Positions 52,508-63,400 of a stretch of DNA of 64,000 nucleotides are shown piece by piece. The position numbers were made by a program, and so were the translations under genes. Within the stretch, counting starts at the first letter, position 1. Each line of letters starts with the position of its first letter. This stretch comes from Anseongella ginsenosidimutans (GTDB taxonomy: Bacteria; Bacteroidota; Bacteroidia; Sphingobacteriales; Sphingobacteriaceae). Location of the stretch: assembly GCF_008033235.1 (NCBI RefSeq), contig NZ_CP042432.1:930001-994000 (forward strand), given 5' to 3'. Below the pieces are notes generated by a model, which did no database searches, was not told the origin of the DNA, and saw nothing but the letters and a program-made list of their open reading frames with translations.

Positions 52508-55500
52508 ATGAGATCATTACTTGCTGCAGTACTTCCTATGCTGCTTTTTATCTCTGCCGGCTTGCAGGCGCAGGATATAACGGTAAAAGGGAAAGTGCTT
52601 TCCGCACATGATGAACTTCCGCTGCCGGGAGTGTCGGTGCAGGTAAAAGGAAGCGATGTGGGAACTTCAACCGACATTGACGGCAATTTCAGCCTTTCGG
52701 CGGCGCCGGGATCCGTACTCGTATTCACGTCCATCGGGTACTTATCCAGTGAGATAGCGGCGGATGCCCAGGGTACGATGACGGTTAAGCTTCAGCCTAA
52801 CCTGGAGGAACTGGAATCAGTAGTGGTGGTAGGCTACGGTACGCAAAAAAAGGAAAATCTTACCGGGGCTGTAACGACCCTTGACCTGTCAACCAGGGAA
52901 AACGAGCCCCTGACCAATGTCAGCAATGCATTGCATGGCCTGCCCGGCCTGTTCGTGAACCTGGGCAACAGCATGCCGGGAGTTGACCGGGCCACGATAC
53001 GGATCAGAGGCGTCGGAACGCTGAACAATAATAATCCCCTGGTGCTGGTGGACGGCATTGAATATTCTATGGATGAATTGAATCCGGCGGATATTGCTAC
53101 GGTAACAGTGTTAAAAGACGCTTCTGCTGCCATTTACGGGTCCAGGGCCGCCAATGGCGTGATCCTGGTTACTACCAAGGAAGGTACGCAGCGGGCTCAG
53201 GTGACCTATAATAATTACTTTGGGCTGCAGCAGCCAACCACTCTTCCTGATGCTATCTGGGATCCCGCGGTATATATGGACCTTAAAAATCAGGCAGTAC
53301 TTAATAGTGGCAAGTCCACACCAGAGTATTCGGAGGAACAGATGCAGGAATATATTAACGGGATGGCCACTGACCCTATTACTTATCCCAGCAGTAACTG
53401 GTTTGACATAGCCCTGGATAACGGATTTATACAGAAGCATGATATCAGCGCTTCAGGCGGAGGCGATAAATACCGTTACCGCGTTTCGCTAGGTTATCTT
53501 GACCGGGACGGAGTCATTATTGGCCCGAATAATAACGAGCGGAAATATTCCCTGGGGCTGAATACGACGGCCAGCCTGGGTGAACGCCTTGAAATAGGAC
53601 TTACCCTAAACGGCTATTACCGCGATTATACACAGCCTTCCTACTCCAACGGCGATTACTGGCAGGCGCTGATGCGGTCCCTGCCAATTATGCCTGATCA
53701 ACTGGAGGACGGACGGTACAGCTTCCCCTGGATCCGAACTACCGGACGGAATAACTGGGAGCATCCCCGAATGCTGGCATTGGAGGGGAATGATCATAAG
53801 ATCGTTCAGCGTTTTCTTTCCACGATCTATGCAAACTACAGGCTGCCCTTTGATATTCAATACCAGGTGAAGCTGGGGGTAGACAAATACGACGGCTTCA
53901 GGGAGCGCTTTATTCCCCAAATGGCAAAGTTTCATCCGAAAACCGGCGCGAGGCAGAACTGGAATAATCCGGCTACGGCGCCCAGGTCCTACAATTACGA
54001 TGATAACGACCTGAATCTCCACTTTTACAATACCTTGAGCTGGCAGCACCAGTTTGCGGGAAGCCATAACTTTTCGATCATGGCCGGGTCCGATTATCAT
54101 AACTTCAGGCAAAAGACGTTTGACGCTCAGGTGACCGGCTACCTGGACGGCTCCCTTCCGGCACTTGGCGCCGGCAGCGAAAGATTGTCCATAGGGGGGT
54201 ATTCCACAGAAGACGTGCTGATCTCTTACTTTGGAAGGCTTAATTACGACTATAATGAAAAATACCTCCTGGAAGCAACCTTCCGCTATGACGGTTCGTC
54301 CCGTTTTGCCCCGGGCAACCGCTGGGGCTTTTTCCCTTCCCTTTCTGCCGCATGGCGCATTGACAAGGAGGCCTTCTTTTCCTCTTCAGGGTTCGACCTG
54401 TTCAAGCTGAGGGCTTCCATCGCATCGCTCGGTAACCAGGCAGTTGATTTATACAGCTACGAACCAGGAGTGGAACTGGGGCAGAATTATAATTTCGGAG
54501 GAAAATTAGCGCCAGGCGCAGCTACGAACAGCTATACCGATCCCAGCATCCACTGGGAAACGACCACCACCTATAATATAGGCCTGGACGCGGCCTTGCT
54601 GGACAACCGGCTGAGCATTACGGCCGATGTTTACAATAAGCGAACCACCGATATTCTGCGTACGGTGAATCTTCCCAACCAGGTAGGGAACCTGACAGGC
54701 CCCAAACAAAATGTGGGAACGGTAGATAACCGGGGCATCGAACTGGTGCTGCAATACCGCAATAACATCGGCGATTTTAATTACGATGTACACGGAAACG
54801 TAAGTTATAATAAAAATAAGGTGATTGACCTGGACGGCCAGATCCTTTATGGGGATGGCACCAATCTTCCCACCATTACCCAGGAAGGGGACATCATGAA
54901 CGCCTACTATATCCTGGATGCGATCGGGATCTTCCAGACGCCGGAAGAAGTGGAAGCTCATGCTTTCCAGGATAATAACACCCGTCCCGGTTATATCAAG
55001 TACCGGGATGTGAACGGGGACGACATTATCAACGGGGATGACCGGATCGTGGTGAACGCTTCTTCCATCATGCCCAAATATACCTTTGGGTTCGGGCTGA
55101 ACCTTGGTTATAAGGGTTTTGCGCTCAGCGCCGATTTTCAGGGAATTGCCGGGATAAAAGTTTACCCGGTAGATAACCTGGCCATGCCGTTCAATAACGG
55201 CGCAGGCGCTACCTGGGAATGGGCCACCGATGCCTGGACGCCTGAGAACCGGGATGCCAGGCTTCCCATTGTTACAGAAAGTACCGGTGAAGAAGGCAAC
55301 TACCGTTTCTCCGACTTCTGGGTGCGGGATGGTTCCTACCTGCGACTGAAAAGCCTGCAGCTTAGTTATGCCTTGCCTTCCTCCTGGCTTGACCAGATGA
55401 AGATCAAACGTCTGAGCGTGTTTGTGAACGCACAGAACTGGATCACTTTCTCCAAATACGATGATTTTGATCCCGAGGCAATCGTGAATGCCGCTTCCCT

Positions 55501-55555
55501 TTATCATTATCCCATGCTGAAAACATTCAGCGGGGGTATTAACGTCACTTTCTAA
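52508..55555 (+). CDS. SusC/RagA-type TonB-linked outer-membrane protein (susC1)
   Basis: This 1015-aa transporter moves a glycan or peptide fragment across the outer membrane, with SusD1 as its lid. A signal peptide (to LQAQ) is followed by the CarboxypepD_reg-like domain (about 25-105; KGKVLSAHDELPLPGVSVQV), the TonB-box region ESVVVVGYGTQKKENLTGAV, the plug (IRGVGTLNNNNPLVLVDGI, LKDASAAIYGSRAANGVILV) and a barrel ending in an aromatic residue. There is no N-terminal STN domain, so anti-sigma signalling is not expected. The substrate is unknown. Confidence 0.95.
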   Translation: MRSLLAAVLPMLLFISAGLQAQDITVKGKVLSAHDELPLPGVSVQVKGSDVGTSTDIDGNFSLSAAPGSVLVFTSIGYLSSEIAADAQGTMTVKLQPNLEELESVVVVGYGTQKKENLTGAVTTLDLSTRENEPLTNVSNALHGLPGLFVNLGNSMPGVDRATIRIRGVGTLNNNNPLVLVDGIEYSMDELNPADIATVTVLKDASAAIYGSRAANGVILVTTKEGTQRAQVTYNNYFGLQQPTTLPDAIWDPAVYMDLKNQAVLNSGKSTPEYSEEQMQEYINGMATDPITYPSSNWFDIALDNGFIQKHDISASGGGDKYRYRVSLGYLDRDGVIIGPNNNERKYSLGLNTTASLGERLEIGLTLNGYYRDYTQPSYSNGDYWQALMRSLPIMPDQLEDGRYSFPWIRTTGRNNWEHPRMLALEGNDHKIVQRFLSTIYANYRLPFDIQYQVKLGVDKYDGFRERFIPQMAKFHPKTGARQNWNNPATAPRSYNYDDNDLNLHFYNTLSWQHQFAGSHNFSIMAGSDYHNFRQKTFDAQVTGYLDGSLPALGAGSERLSIGGYSTEDVLISYFGRLNYDYNEKYLLEATFRYDGSSRFAPGNRWGFFPSLSAAWRIDKEAFFSSSGFDLFKLRASIASLGNQAVDLYSYEPGVELGQNYNFGGKLAPGAATNSYTDPSIHWETTTTYNIGLDAALLDNRLSITADVYNKRTTDILRTVNLPNQVGNLTGPKQNVGTVDNRGIELVLQYRNNIGDFNYDVHGNVSYNKNKVIDLDGQILYGDGTNLPTITQEGDIMNAYYILDAIGIFQTPEEVEAHAFQDNNTRPGYIKYRDVNGDDIINGDDRIVVNASSIMPKYTFGFGLNLGYKGFALSADFQGIAGIKVYPVDNLAMPFNNGAGATWEWATDAWTPENRDARLPIVTESTGEEGNYRFSDFWVRDGSYLRLKSLQLSYALPSSWLDQMKIKRLSVFVNAQNWITFSKYDDFDPEAIVNAASLYHYPMLKTFSGGINVTF

Positions 55556-55592
55556 AAAAGAGATCATGTTACGGACAGATAAATCAATTGGA

Positions 55593-57155
55593 ATGAAAAA
55601 GATCTTAATGGCAGGGACAGGCCTGGCCTTACTGCTTACTGCCTGCAACCCTGACCTGCTGGATACCGCCCCGGACAATAAATACGTGGAAAGCAGTTTC
55701 TGGCAAACAGAACAAGCGGCAAATGCCGCCCTGACCGGCTGTTACGGAATTTTGAGCTGGGACGGTGTGTACGGGAATGAAGCTACGCCTTTATGGGAGG
55801 AAACCGCAACTCCCAACGCCCACAATGATACTGATGCAAAAGGCTTCGCTTCCATTGCCATGGGGCTCCAGTCATCCAGCACCGGCGGAGTGATCACCAA
55901 CCGCTGGGCACGCTGCTATGGTGGTATAGGCCGCTGCAATACCTTTCTTGCCCGTGTAGACGAGGTCGAGGGCCTGGATGAGGACCTGAAAGCTCGAATG
56001 AAGGCTGAGGCCAAATTCCTCCGGGGGCTCTATTATTTTATGCTGCAAACCTATTACGGCGATGTGCCGCTGATCCTTGATCCTCCCGATAAATCACAGT
56101 CCCTCCTTCCGCGGGACAGCCGGGAAAAAGTTATTGCCCAGGTGCTGAAGGACCTGGATGAAGCTGCGGCCGCCCTTCCCCTGGAGTATGGCAGCGCTGA
56201 CCAGGGACGGGCTACCAAGGGTGCGGCAATGGCGCTTAAAGCGAGGGTCCTCTTGTATGAGGCCAGTCCTTTGTTCAATGAAGAAAACGATACGGAAAAA
56301 TGGAAAGCGGCAGCGGATGCAGCCAAGGCAGTAATGGACATGGCGGGCGAGGCCGGTTATGGCTTGTTCCCGGATTACCGGAGCTTATTCCTGCCCGAAA
56401 ATGAGAATAATGAGGAAGTGATCTTCGATGTACAGTACATTTATCCGGACGGCGGAAACTCCTTCGACCTTATCGGAAGGCAGTATAATACAAATGCGCC
56501 GCTGCAGGGGTTGGTGGATGCCTACTATATGAAAGACGGCCTTCCGGCGAACAAATCGCCCCTGACCCCTATCAGTGACAGGTATGAAAACCTGGACCCG
56601 CGCTTTTATGCAACGGTGGTATTTCCAGGGGATACTTTCATGGGCGAGGAGGTTGAAGGTGACCGGTTCGCGATTACCGGCTATGGCCTCGAAAAATATA
56701 CGATATATACCGAAGCTCCTTCGCCCGATGATAAAAAGGATCTGAAGGGCGGACAGTCGGAAACCAATTACATGGTGCTTCGTTATGCGGATATCCTGCT
56801 GATGTATGCCGAAGCGATGAACGAATATTCAGGCCCGGGACCCCTGGTTTACGAAGCCGTAAACGCTGTTCGCGCACGCGCAGGAATGCCTCCGTTTCCA
56901 GCAGGCCTTTCCCAGGCGGAGATGAGGAATGAGATCCGGCATGAGCGCAGGATTGAATTTGCCGGCGAAGGGTACTATTATAATGATATCAGGAGGTGGA
57001 AAACAGCGGAAGTGGTAATGAACGGACCCGTTTATACCTGGGAGAATAAGGAAATCGAGGTGCGGATATTCGATCCTGCCCGCGATTACTGGTGGCCGAT
57101 CCCGCAAACTGAACTGGATCTTAACCAGAACCTGACGCAGAATCCCGGCTATTAA
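55593..57155 (+). CDS. SusD/RagB-type nutrient-binding lipoprotein (susD1)
   Basis: This 520-aa outer-membrane lipoprotein (LALLLTACNPD) caps SusC1. The start is at MKKILMAGT (55593), which gives a clean lipoprotein signal; the frame opens 9 codons upstream. SusD features are RCNTFLARVDEVEGL, AEAKFLRGLYYFMLQTYYGD, RYADILLMYAEAMNEY, IRHERRIEFAGEG and the C-terminal NPGY. It starts 37 bp after susC1. Confidence 0.94.
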   Translation: MKKILMAGTGLALLLTACNPDLLDTAPDNKYVESSFWQTEQAANAALTGCYGILSWDGVYGNEATPLWEETATPNAHNDTDAKGFASIAMGLQSSSTGGVITNRWARCYGGIGRCNTFLARVDEVEGLDEDLKARMKAEAKFLRGLYYFMLQTYYGDVPLILDPPDKSQSLLPRDSREKVIAQVLKDLDEAAAALPLEYGSADQGRATKGAAMALKARVLLYEASPLFNEENDTEKWKAAADAAKAVMDMAGEAGYGLFPDYRSLFLPENENNEEVIFDVQYIYPDGGNSFDLIGRQYNTNAPLQGLVDAYYMKDGLPANKSPLTPISDRYENLDPRFYATVVFPGDTFMGEEVEGDRFAITGYGLEKYTIYTEAPSPDDKKDLKGGQSETNYMVLRYADILLMYAEAMNEYSGPGPLVYEAVNAVRARAGMPPFPAGLSQAEMRNEIRHERRIEFAGEGYYYNDIRRWKTAEVVMNGPVYTWENKEIEVRIFDPARDYWWPIPQTELDLNQNLTQNPGY

Positions 57156-57344
57156 TAACGGATCCGGGATAATTAATGAATAGGGCGGGCTCAGGATCTA
57201 TAAGGCCAGGTGGTTTTTGGAAAACCCGTTCAGTTATCCGCCAAAAGACCACATAAAGGTGTGCAACTAAGGCCGGCAGAAGGGGTATATCTGGCGGATT
57301 TCTTAACTTAGCAGGCGGATTGCAAAATCAAAGCCTGCTATTCT

Positions 57345-57956
57345 GTGAATTTTAGAAAGCTTACCGATAGTCATTTAACGGGCCTGTTCCGGGGTATTGG
57401 ATCGGAGAAAGTGCCTGTTTCCGTGCAGGAGCGGGCATTTGAAGAGATCTATCGTCGCTACTGGCTCCAGCTTTTCCAGGTTGCCTGGCAGAAGACCGGT
57501 GAAAGGGAAGCGGCGGAAGAGCTGGTTCAGGAACTTTTCGTACGCTTGTGGGAAAGACGGCTGGAACTGGAGGTGACGTCTTCGTTGAAAAATTACCTGC
57601 ATACGGCCATCCGCTACCGGATCATGAACTTTATTCGCGATCAGATGCTTTCCTCCAGGCATCTGATCGCGATAAAAAATAGTTTTTCAGCGCCGGCTGA
57701 AAATATGATCGAACAGGATCTCCGCTTGCGGGAACTTGATACCAGCCTCAAGGCGTCTATTAAAAAGCTGCCCCTCAAGTCCAGGACCATTTTTGAGTTG
57801 AGCCGGGGCCGGCATTTTTCCAATAAACAGATTGCGGGTCAGCTTAAAATTTCCGAAAAGACCGTGGAGTATCATCTGACCAAATCACTGAAGCTGCTCC
57901 GGGTTTACCTCAAAGATTTTGTAACGGTACTCCTGATAATACTGATGGGGCTGTAA
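57345..57956 (+). CDS. ECF RNA polymerase sigma factor, Bacteroidota type
   Basis: This 203-aa sigma-70 family protein has region 2 (about 25-95; FEEIYRRYWLQLFQVAWQKT, AAEELVQELFVRLWERR) and region 4 (about 130-190; LPLKSRTIFELSR, SNKQIAGQLKISEKTVEYHL). The last residues are hydrophobic (TVLLIILMGL). The start is GTG at 57345; no ATG lies before region 2. Such factors are normally paired with a FecR anti-sigma gene and an STN-bearing SusC. FecR is not adjacent, and SusC1 has no STN domain; SusC2 on the other strand does. It lies 189 bp after susD1. Confidence 0.9.
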   Translation: MNFRKLTDSHLTGLFRGIGSEKVPVSVQERAFEEIYRRYWLQLFQVAWQKTGEREAAEELVQELFVRLWERRLELEVTSSLKNYLHTAIRYRIMNFIRDQMLSSRHLIAIKNSFSAPAENMIEQDLRLRELDTSLKASIKKLPLKSRTIFELSRGRHFSNKQIAGQLKISEKTVEYHLTKSLKLLRVYLKDFVTVLLIILMGL

Positions 57957-57989
57957 CCCCCACTTCAGGTTACAGCCCCATCAGGTTTT
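57942..57989 (+). terminator. Terminator overlapping the ECF sigma stop codon
   Basis: CTGATGGGGCTGTAACC (57942-57958) and GGTTACAGCCCCATCAG (57968-57984) form a perfect 17-bp stem followed by a T-run. The TAA of the sigma gene is inside the left arm. Confidence 0.85.
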
Positions 57990-58021
57990 TGGCCCGGTTG
58001 CCCGGAGCCGGTGCAGGATCG

Positions 58022-58756
58022 CTAAAGTTCGCGGATCTTAATGTTCCGGTACCAAACTTTGTTGCCATGATCCTGGAGTGCAATGCGGCCTTTCAGGTAA
58101 GTGGCAAAATGTTCCCAGTCTTTAAATTTGCTGGCCGCGAGCAGTTCCTTCCATTCTTCGGAACCAATGGTCACGTCGGCGGTTTTAGTGCCGTTCAGCC
58201 AAAGGGTCAGGTGGGCGTCCTTTAAACGCAGGCGAGCCTGGTTCCATTCGCCGGCGGGGTTGGCAACATCCCTTCCTACGGCTACCATATCGTAAAGGGA
58301 GCCGGCCAGGTGATCGTCTTCCTTATTATCGTGCGCCTTTTCATTGTCAAGGACCTGCATTTCCGGGCCGGTCACATAAGTTGCCCCGTATTCCGGGTCT
58401 TCGTGAACGTTAAAAATAACGCCGCTGTTCCCGCCTTCGGAGATCTTCCACTCGAGGCTGAGTTCGTAGTTCTCATATTCACCGTCAGTAACCAGGTCGC
58501 CGCCTTCGCCCGCTTCCGGGTCGAATGCCAGCGCGCCTTCGCTGACCGTCCAGGCCGCGCCGGCCTCATCTTTCAGGTAAGTATGCCAGCCATTGGTCGT
58601 TTCCCCGTCGAACAAGAGCGTCCATCCCTGTTTCTTTTCTTTTTTGCTAAGCGTATTCAGCTCCTGCGCCGTTACAGTGCCCGCACTTGCAGCCACAACC
58701 AGTGCCATTCCCAGCACCGGGTAACCCGTCCCGGCCATTTTAAACAATCTTTTCAT
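58022..58756 (-). CDS. DUF1080 (3-keto-disaccharide hydrolase family) secreted protein
   Basis: This 244-aa protein starts at MKRLFKMAG (ATG ending at 58756) with a signal peptide ending TVTAQE. The concanavalin-like DUF1080 fold is shown by WTLLFDGETTNGWHTYL, WTVSEGALAFDP, YELSLEWKISEGGNSGVIF, PEMQVLDNEKAHD, AGEWNQARLRL and the C-terminal IALQDHGNKVWYRNIKIREL. Members cleave 3-keto-glycosides; the partner oxidoreductase is not in the window. The open frame upstream (to 58951) lies opposite the end of susD2 and is not coding. It follows susD2 on the same strand beyond a strong hairpin. Confidence 0.9.
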   Translation of the reverse strand: MKRLFKMAGTGYPVLGMALVVAASAGTVTAQELNTLSKKEKKQGWTLLFDGETTNGWHTYLKDEAGAAWTVSEGALAFDPEAGEGGDLVTDGEYENYELSLEWKISEGGNSGVIFNVHEDPEYGATYVTGPEMQVLDNEKAHDNKEDDHLAGSLYDMVAVGRDVANPAGEWNQARLRLKDAHLTLWLNGTKTADVTIGSEEWKELLAASKFKDWEHFATYLKGRIALQDHGNKVWYRNIKIREL

Positions 58757-58824
58757 CAATGTATAAATAATTTTTGAGCAATTTAAATCTAAACCAACCC
58801 ACTTCCAAACCCAAAATAAATAAA

Positions 58825-58844
58825 GCCCGCCCCCACGGGCGGGC
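58825..58844 (-). terminator. Hairpin between susD2 and the DUF1080 gene
   Basis: GCCCGCCC (58825-58832) and GGGCGGGC (58837-58844) form an 8-bp GC stem with a four-base loop. On the minus strand it is followed by a T-rich stretch (TTTATTTATTTT), as in an intrinsic terminator. It could lower expression of the downstream hydrolase relative to susCD2. Confidence 0.65.
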
Positions 58845-58859
58845 GTACCCATTTCGAAT

Positions 58860-60482
58860 TTAATACCCCGGGTTCTGCTCCAAATTCGGATTGGACGCAA
58901 TCTGCGTACTGGGGATCGGGAACAAAGCCTTGGTTTCATCACTCGGCTCATGATCCCACCAGCTTGCCGTGGTGAATTTTCCGAAGCGGATCAGGTCCGT
59001 ACGCCGTTTCCCTTCGAAAATGAATTCCCGGCCGCGTTCGGCCAGTAATTCATCCAGGTCAAGCGTAGCGGTCGTATAGGCTTCAGCCGGCCAGTCAGCA
59101 GCGTCAAATGATCGTTGGCGGGAAGCATTGATCAGTTCTACGGCTTCGGGAGTGGCCGTCCCGCCGTTCTTCCGCATAAGCGCTTCCGCCTTGTTAAAAT
59201 AAATTTCCGTCAGGCGGTAGATCACATAATCGTTCTCCCAGTAATTCTCATCGTTCAGCGTTCCGGAACGGTATTTATGGAAGCGGGCGCCGCTGTTCTC
59301 TTCTCCTTCGGTCATGCCGCCGTCGCTCTCCAGGTCGCCTTCGCTTTCCCTGCGGATGCTGTTCACATATACCAGGGGCTCCCCGTTCCATTCTTCGGTT
59401 CCGAGAATAGGCTCGGTGGTCCCGTACTTGTACTGCGGGCCAAACAGGAACCATTCTTCCTTACGGAGGTCGTTTTCTTCGAAGGCGTCAAATGCCGATG
59501 GAATCACCACGAAAGCGTTCCAGCCGGAATACCCGACGTTCAGCGCCGCCGACATATTGCTGTAGCCCATGAAGAAACCGGCCCAGTCAAAGGTAAATCC
59601 GCCCTTGCGGCTGAAAGCGAACTGGAAAATGTTCTCATTTGACTGATCGTTGGTATTGCTGAACGGATCCAGGATATTTTCATCCAGGGAAAGCGTGCCG
59701 TTCAGGCCGCCCACGTCCCCGCTGATGATCTTATCGCAGGCCGCGATGCACTCATCCCACATTGGAGTGCCGGACCAAACTTCTGCGTTCAGGTAAAGTT
59801 CGGCCAGCATGGCATAACCGGCCGCCTTTGATACCCGGCCAAGTGTTTCCTGTGAAAGCGGCTGAAGCAGGTCAACATTGGCTTCCAGCTCTTCCTTCAC
59901 GAAATTAAATACCTCCTCGCGGGAAGCCGTAGGCGCGTTCAGCGGGTCGGCCACATTTGTGACAATAGGAACATTACCCCACATATCCATGATCCGCATG
60001 TAATGAAATGCACGCAGTACCTTTACTTCGGCCGTGATGGACGCTTTTTCTTCTTCCGAAATACCAATGGAAGGAAAGTCTACCTCCTCAAAATCCTCAA
60101 GCGTTGAGTTGAGGAAGCCTACGCCTGTCCACATCAGGTTCCAGGCCGACCTCAGCCGGCTTTCTTCCGGTGTCCAGGTATGGTAATGCAAACGGATATG
60201 GTCGCCTCCGTCGTAGCCGTGACGTCCTTTCTGGGGCCAGGCCAGCTGGTCGGCAGACATGGCGCTGTGGTAGTAAAATCCACTTTGCCCGGTGGGGGCA
60301 AGCCAGGCCTGCATATGGGTGAAGGGCCGCAGTACCGCCTGCATTACTTCCCGCTGGTTCCTGTAAAAGTTCTCTTTGGGGATCTCGCTATAAAGGTTTT
60401 CATCGAGGTCCGTACAGGCATTTATGCTCAAAAACATCAATACCGCGGCAATAAATCCTGCTTTATTTATGATTTTTTTCAT
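58860..60482 (-). CDS. SusD/RagB-type nutrient-binding lipoprotein (susD2)
   Basis: This 540-aa lipoprotein (VLMFLSINACTDLDENLYSE) is the surface lid for SusC2. SusD features are VKVLRAFHYMRIMDMWGNVP, GYAMLAELYLNAEVW, YRLTEIYFNKAEALMRKNGG, LLAERGREFIFEGKRRTDLI and the end NPGY. It begins 11 bp after susC2 and is on the opposite strand from the susCD1 pair. Confidence 0.95.
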   Translation of the reverse strand: MKKIINKAGFIAAVLMFLSINACTDLDENLYSEIPKENFYRNQREVMQAVLRPFTHMQAWLAPTGQSGFYYHSAMSADQLAWPQKGRHGYDGGDHIRLHYHTWTPEESRLRSAWNLMWTGVGFLNSTLEDFEEVDFPSIGISEEEKASITAEVKVLRAFHYMRIMDMWGNVPIVTNVADPLNAPTASREEVFNFVKEELEANVDLLQPLSQETLGRVSKAAGYAMLAELYLNAEVWSGTPMWDECIAACDKIISGDVGGLNGTLSLDENILDPFSNTNDQSNENIFQFAFSRKGGFTFDWAGFFMGYSNMSAALNVGYSGWNAFVVIPSAFDAFEENDLRKEEWFLFGPQYKYGTTEPILGTEEWNGEPLVYVNSIRRESEGDLESDGGMTEGEENSGARFHKYRSGTLNDENYWENDYVIYRLTEIYFNKAEALMRKNGGTATPEAVELINASRQRSFDAADWPAEAYTTATLDLDELLAERGREFIFEGKRRTDLIRFGKFTTASWWDHEPSDETKALFPIPSTQIASNPNLEQNPGY

Positions 60483-60493
60483 GTTGTTCTGTA

Positions 60494-63400
60494 TTAAAAT
60501 CCAACGTTCAGACCAATCGTAAAGGACTTCGTACGCGGGTAAAAACTCCTGTTATCCACGCCCGTTTCGAAACCGATGTCCTGCAGTTCCGGGTCAATGC
60601 CGCTGTAGCCGGTGATCGTAGCCAGGTTTCGGCCGGTCACATATACTCGCAGGCTGCGTACCCAGGGATTGTCCAGGCTGAAGTTATAGCCCAGGGTAAC
60701 GTTATCCAGTTTCACAAAGTCACCCTTTTCGATGTAATAGTCGGAATACTGGGGATCGTCATTCAGCTCCGCATGAGTGGTCACCGCGCTTTGCAGCAGG
60801 TTATTGGGCAGCCACTTTTTATTGCCGAAGTACATTTCCTTGGTGTTCAGAATATCAAAACCAAATTTACCCCTGAAGAACACGGTCAGGTCGAAATTCC
60901 TGTACCGGAAGGAGTTGCTCCAGGAAGCCATGTATTTGGGCACCCCGTTGCCGATGACGGTAAGGTCGTCCTCATTCATTTCATCGGCCCCGGCGATAGA
61001 GCCGTCCGCCTTATAGAACTGCCATTGCCCGTCCTCAGTAAAACCGGCAAAGCGCTTTCCGTAAAAATTGCCGATCGTTCCGCCTTCGTACACGCGGATC
61101 GCGTTCCCAAGGTTCCCGGGAGAAGGCAAGCCGGCAAATTCAAGCCAGGTAGCTTTATAGAGGTCGTTAGAAAGGGAAGTCAGCCGGTTGAACTGAGAGT
61201 TGGCAGTGAAATCCATGCTCCAGTCAAAGTCGGGCTTGTCAACAGCTACCACGCTTAATAAGAGTTCTACCCCTTTATTGCTGATGCTTCCCACGTTGGT
61301 GAAAATGTCGGCATGAATGAAGGAAGGCAGCTGGGTGGTGTAGCTGTACAGCAGGTCTTCCGTTGTACGGCTGTAAACGTCCAGTGCGCCGCTGAGGCGG
61401 TTTTCAAACAGGCCGAAATCCAAACCGAAGTTCCATTCTTTCTTGGTTTCCCAGCGAAGATCGGGGTTCGGGTTCCGGGAAGGCCCGTAGGTTTCGTAGT
61501 ACACGCCGTTTTGCGGGTAAACCCCTCCCCCGCTGAGGGTGATCAGCGAACGGTAGTTGGGGATACCCTGGTTTCCGGTTTCTCCGTAACCCACCCTTAA
61601 TTTAAGGTTATTGATAAAGGAAATATCCTTGATGAAATCCTCCTGGCTCAGGGTCCAGCCCACGGAAGCCGCCGGGAAATTCCCCCATTTATTATTGGCG
61701 CCGAAGCGGGAAGATCCTTCACGCCGCAGGATCACCTGGGCAAAGTACTTATCCCTGAAGGAGTAATTGACCCTTCCAAAGAAGGCGACCAGCGTATTAT
61801 CGTATTTTTCGCTGCCCATACCCGGCCTGGGCAGGTCGGTATTGCTGATTGCGCTGCCTTCTCCCAGGTTCCAGTCTTCAAATGCATCCGTGGTAAAACC
61901 ATTGTTGTTTACATTGAAAAGCTCGGTGGTAGCGTATTGATAACTATATCCCACGATCGCGTCCAGTGAATGCTCTTCTGCAAAGGTCTTCTGGTAATTG
62001 ACCGTGGATTCAAATGTCTGGGTCCAGTCCAGGTGGTTCCTTTTGGAGGCATAGCCCATGCCCTGGTACTGCTGCCCTTCCCGCTGGTCCCAGTCGTTTA
62101 CCGAACGGTAGTATCGGTCGTTCCAGTTGTTCCTCACGTAGGAGCCGAAAGCTGAAGCGGTGAGGCCGTCGATGATGTCAAGCGTAAGCTTTGCATCGCC
62201 CGAAAAAGTTTGCTCGTTCCGCTCGGCGATCCTGTTTTCCAGCCGTGACAAGGGGTTGTAGTTATTGTAGGCGGTCGTTTCCACGAAACTCCCATCCGGG
62301 TTGCGGATAGGGGCGGTGGGATTCCGCTGGATGGCTTGTTCAAAGTCGGAGCCGAAGGAACCGTCATCGAAATCATCGTCTCCGTCTCCCCCGCCCAGCA
62401 TGTTGGCTTTATTGAAATTCGTAGCCAAGTTTACCTGGAGGTGGAGGCGGTCCTGCAAACCTGTTTGGTTGATGTTCAGCCTTCCGCCGAATTCTTTGCG
62501 GCCGTTCTGCTTGGCGATCCCCTCGGCTTCGTTAAAGTAAACCGAAGCCCGGTAATTGGTATTGGCGCTTCCGCCCGAAGCGGCAAAGTTATGGTACTGG
62601 CTCAGGTTGTCCTTATTGATCAGCATGTCGTACAGGTCAGTGGACGCGCCAAGGTCTTCGCTTTCATTGATCAGGCCCTGGTCTATCAGTTCCCGGTATT
62701 CGGAAGCATTCAGGTAATCCGGCTTTTTGTCCACCGCTTCGCGCTGCACGTAGGTAGAATAGTTGAACCGGGGCTCTCCCGCTCTTCCTTTCTTGGTAGT
62801 GATAAGAATAACGCCTCCATTGGCACGTGTACCATAAATAGCTGCGGCAGAACCGTCTTTCAGTACGTCAAAGGAGGCAATGTCGTCCTGCTGCAGCAGG
62901 TCCAGGTCGCCGCCAGGGATGCCGTCGATAACGATCAGGGGGCTCCGGTCTCCTTCAATCGAAGTGATCCCGCGAAGCTGAATGGCTGCGCTGGAATTGG
63001 GGTTGTTTCCCTGGTTACGGGTAATGCTGAGGCCGGCTACTTTTCCCTGGATCAGGTCAAGCGGCGAGCGGGCGCCGCCCTGGTTGAAATCTTCCGCTTT
63101 TACCGTGGCAATGGCTGAAGTAACTTCCCTGCGGGACTGCGTACCGTATCCTACGACTACCACTTCATCAAGCGCTGCGACATCCTGTTCCAGGCTTACA
63201 TTAATTACCGGACTGGTACCTACGGGAATTTCCTGGCTGGCATAGCCAAGGAAGGAGAATACCAGCACCGGGTTGCCTTCCGGGTCCGGAACTGACAGGG
63301 AATAGTTCCCTTCCATATCGGTAGAGGTGCCGACAGTAGTTCCCTTGATCAGGACGTTCACACCGGGAACGGGTTCACCCGTTTGCGCGTCGGTAACCTT

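Noticed and set aside
58757-58951. N-terminal extension of the DUF1080 protein.
   Set aside because: The extra codons run opposite the end of susD2 and the hairpin; the signal peptide begins at 58756.
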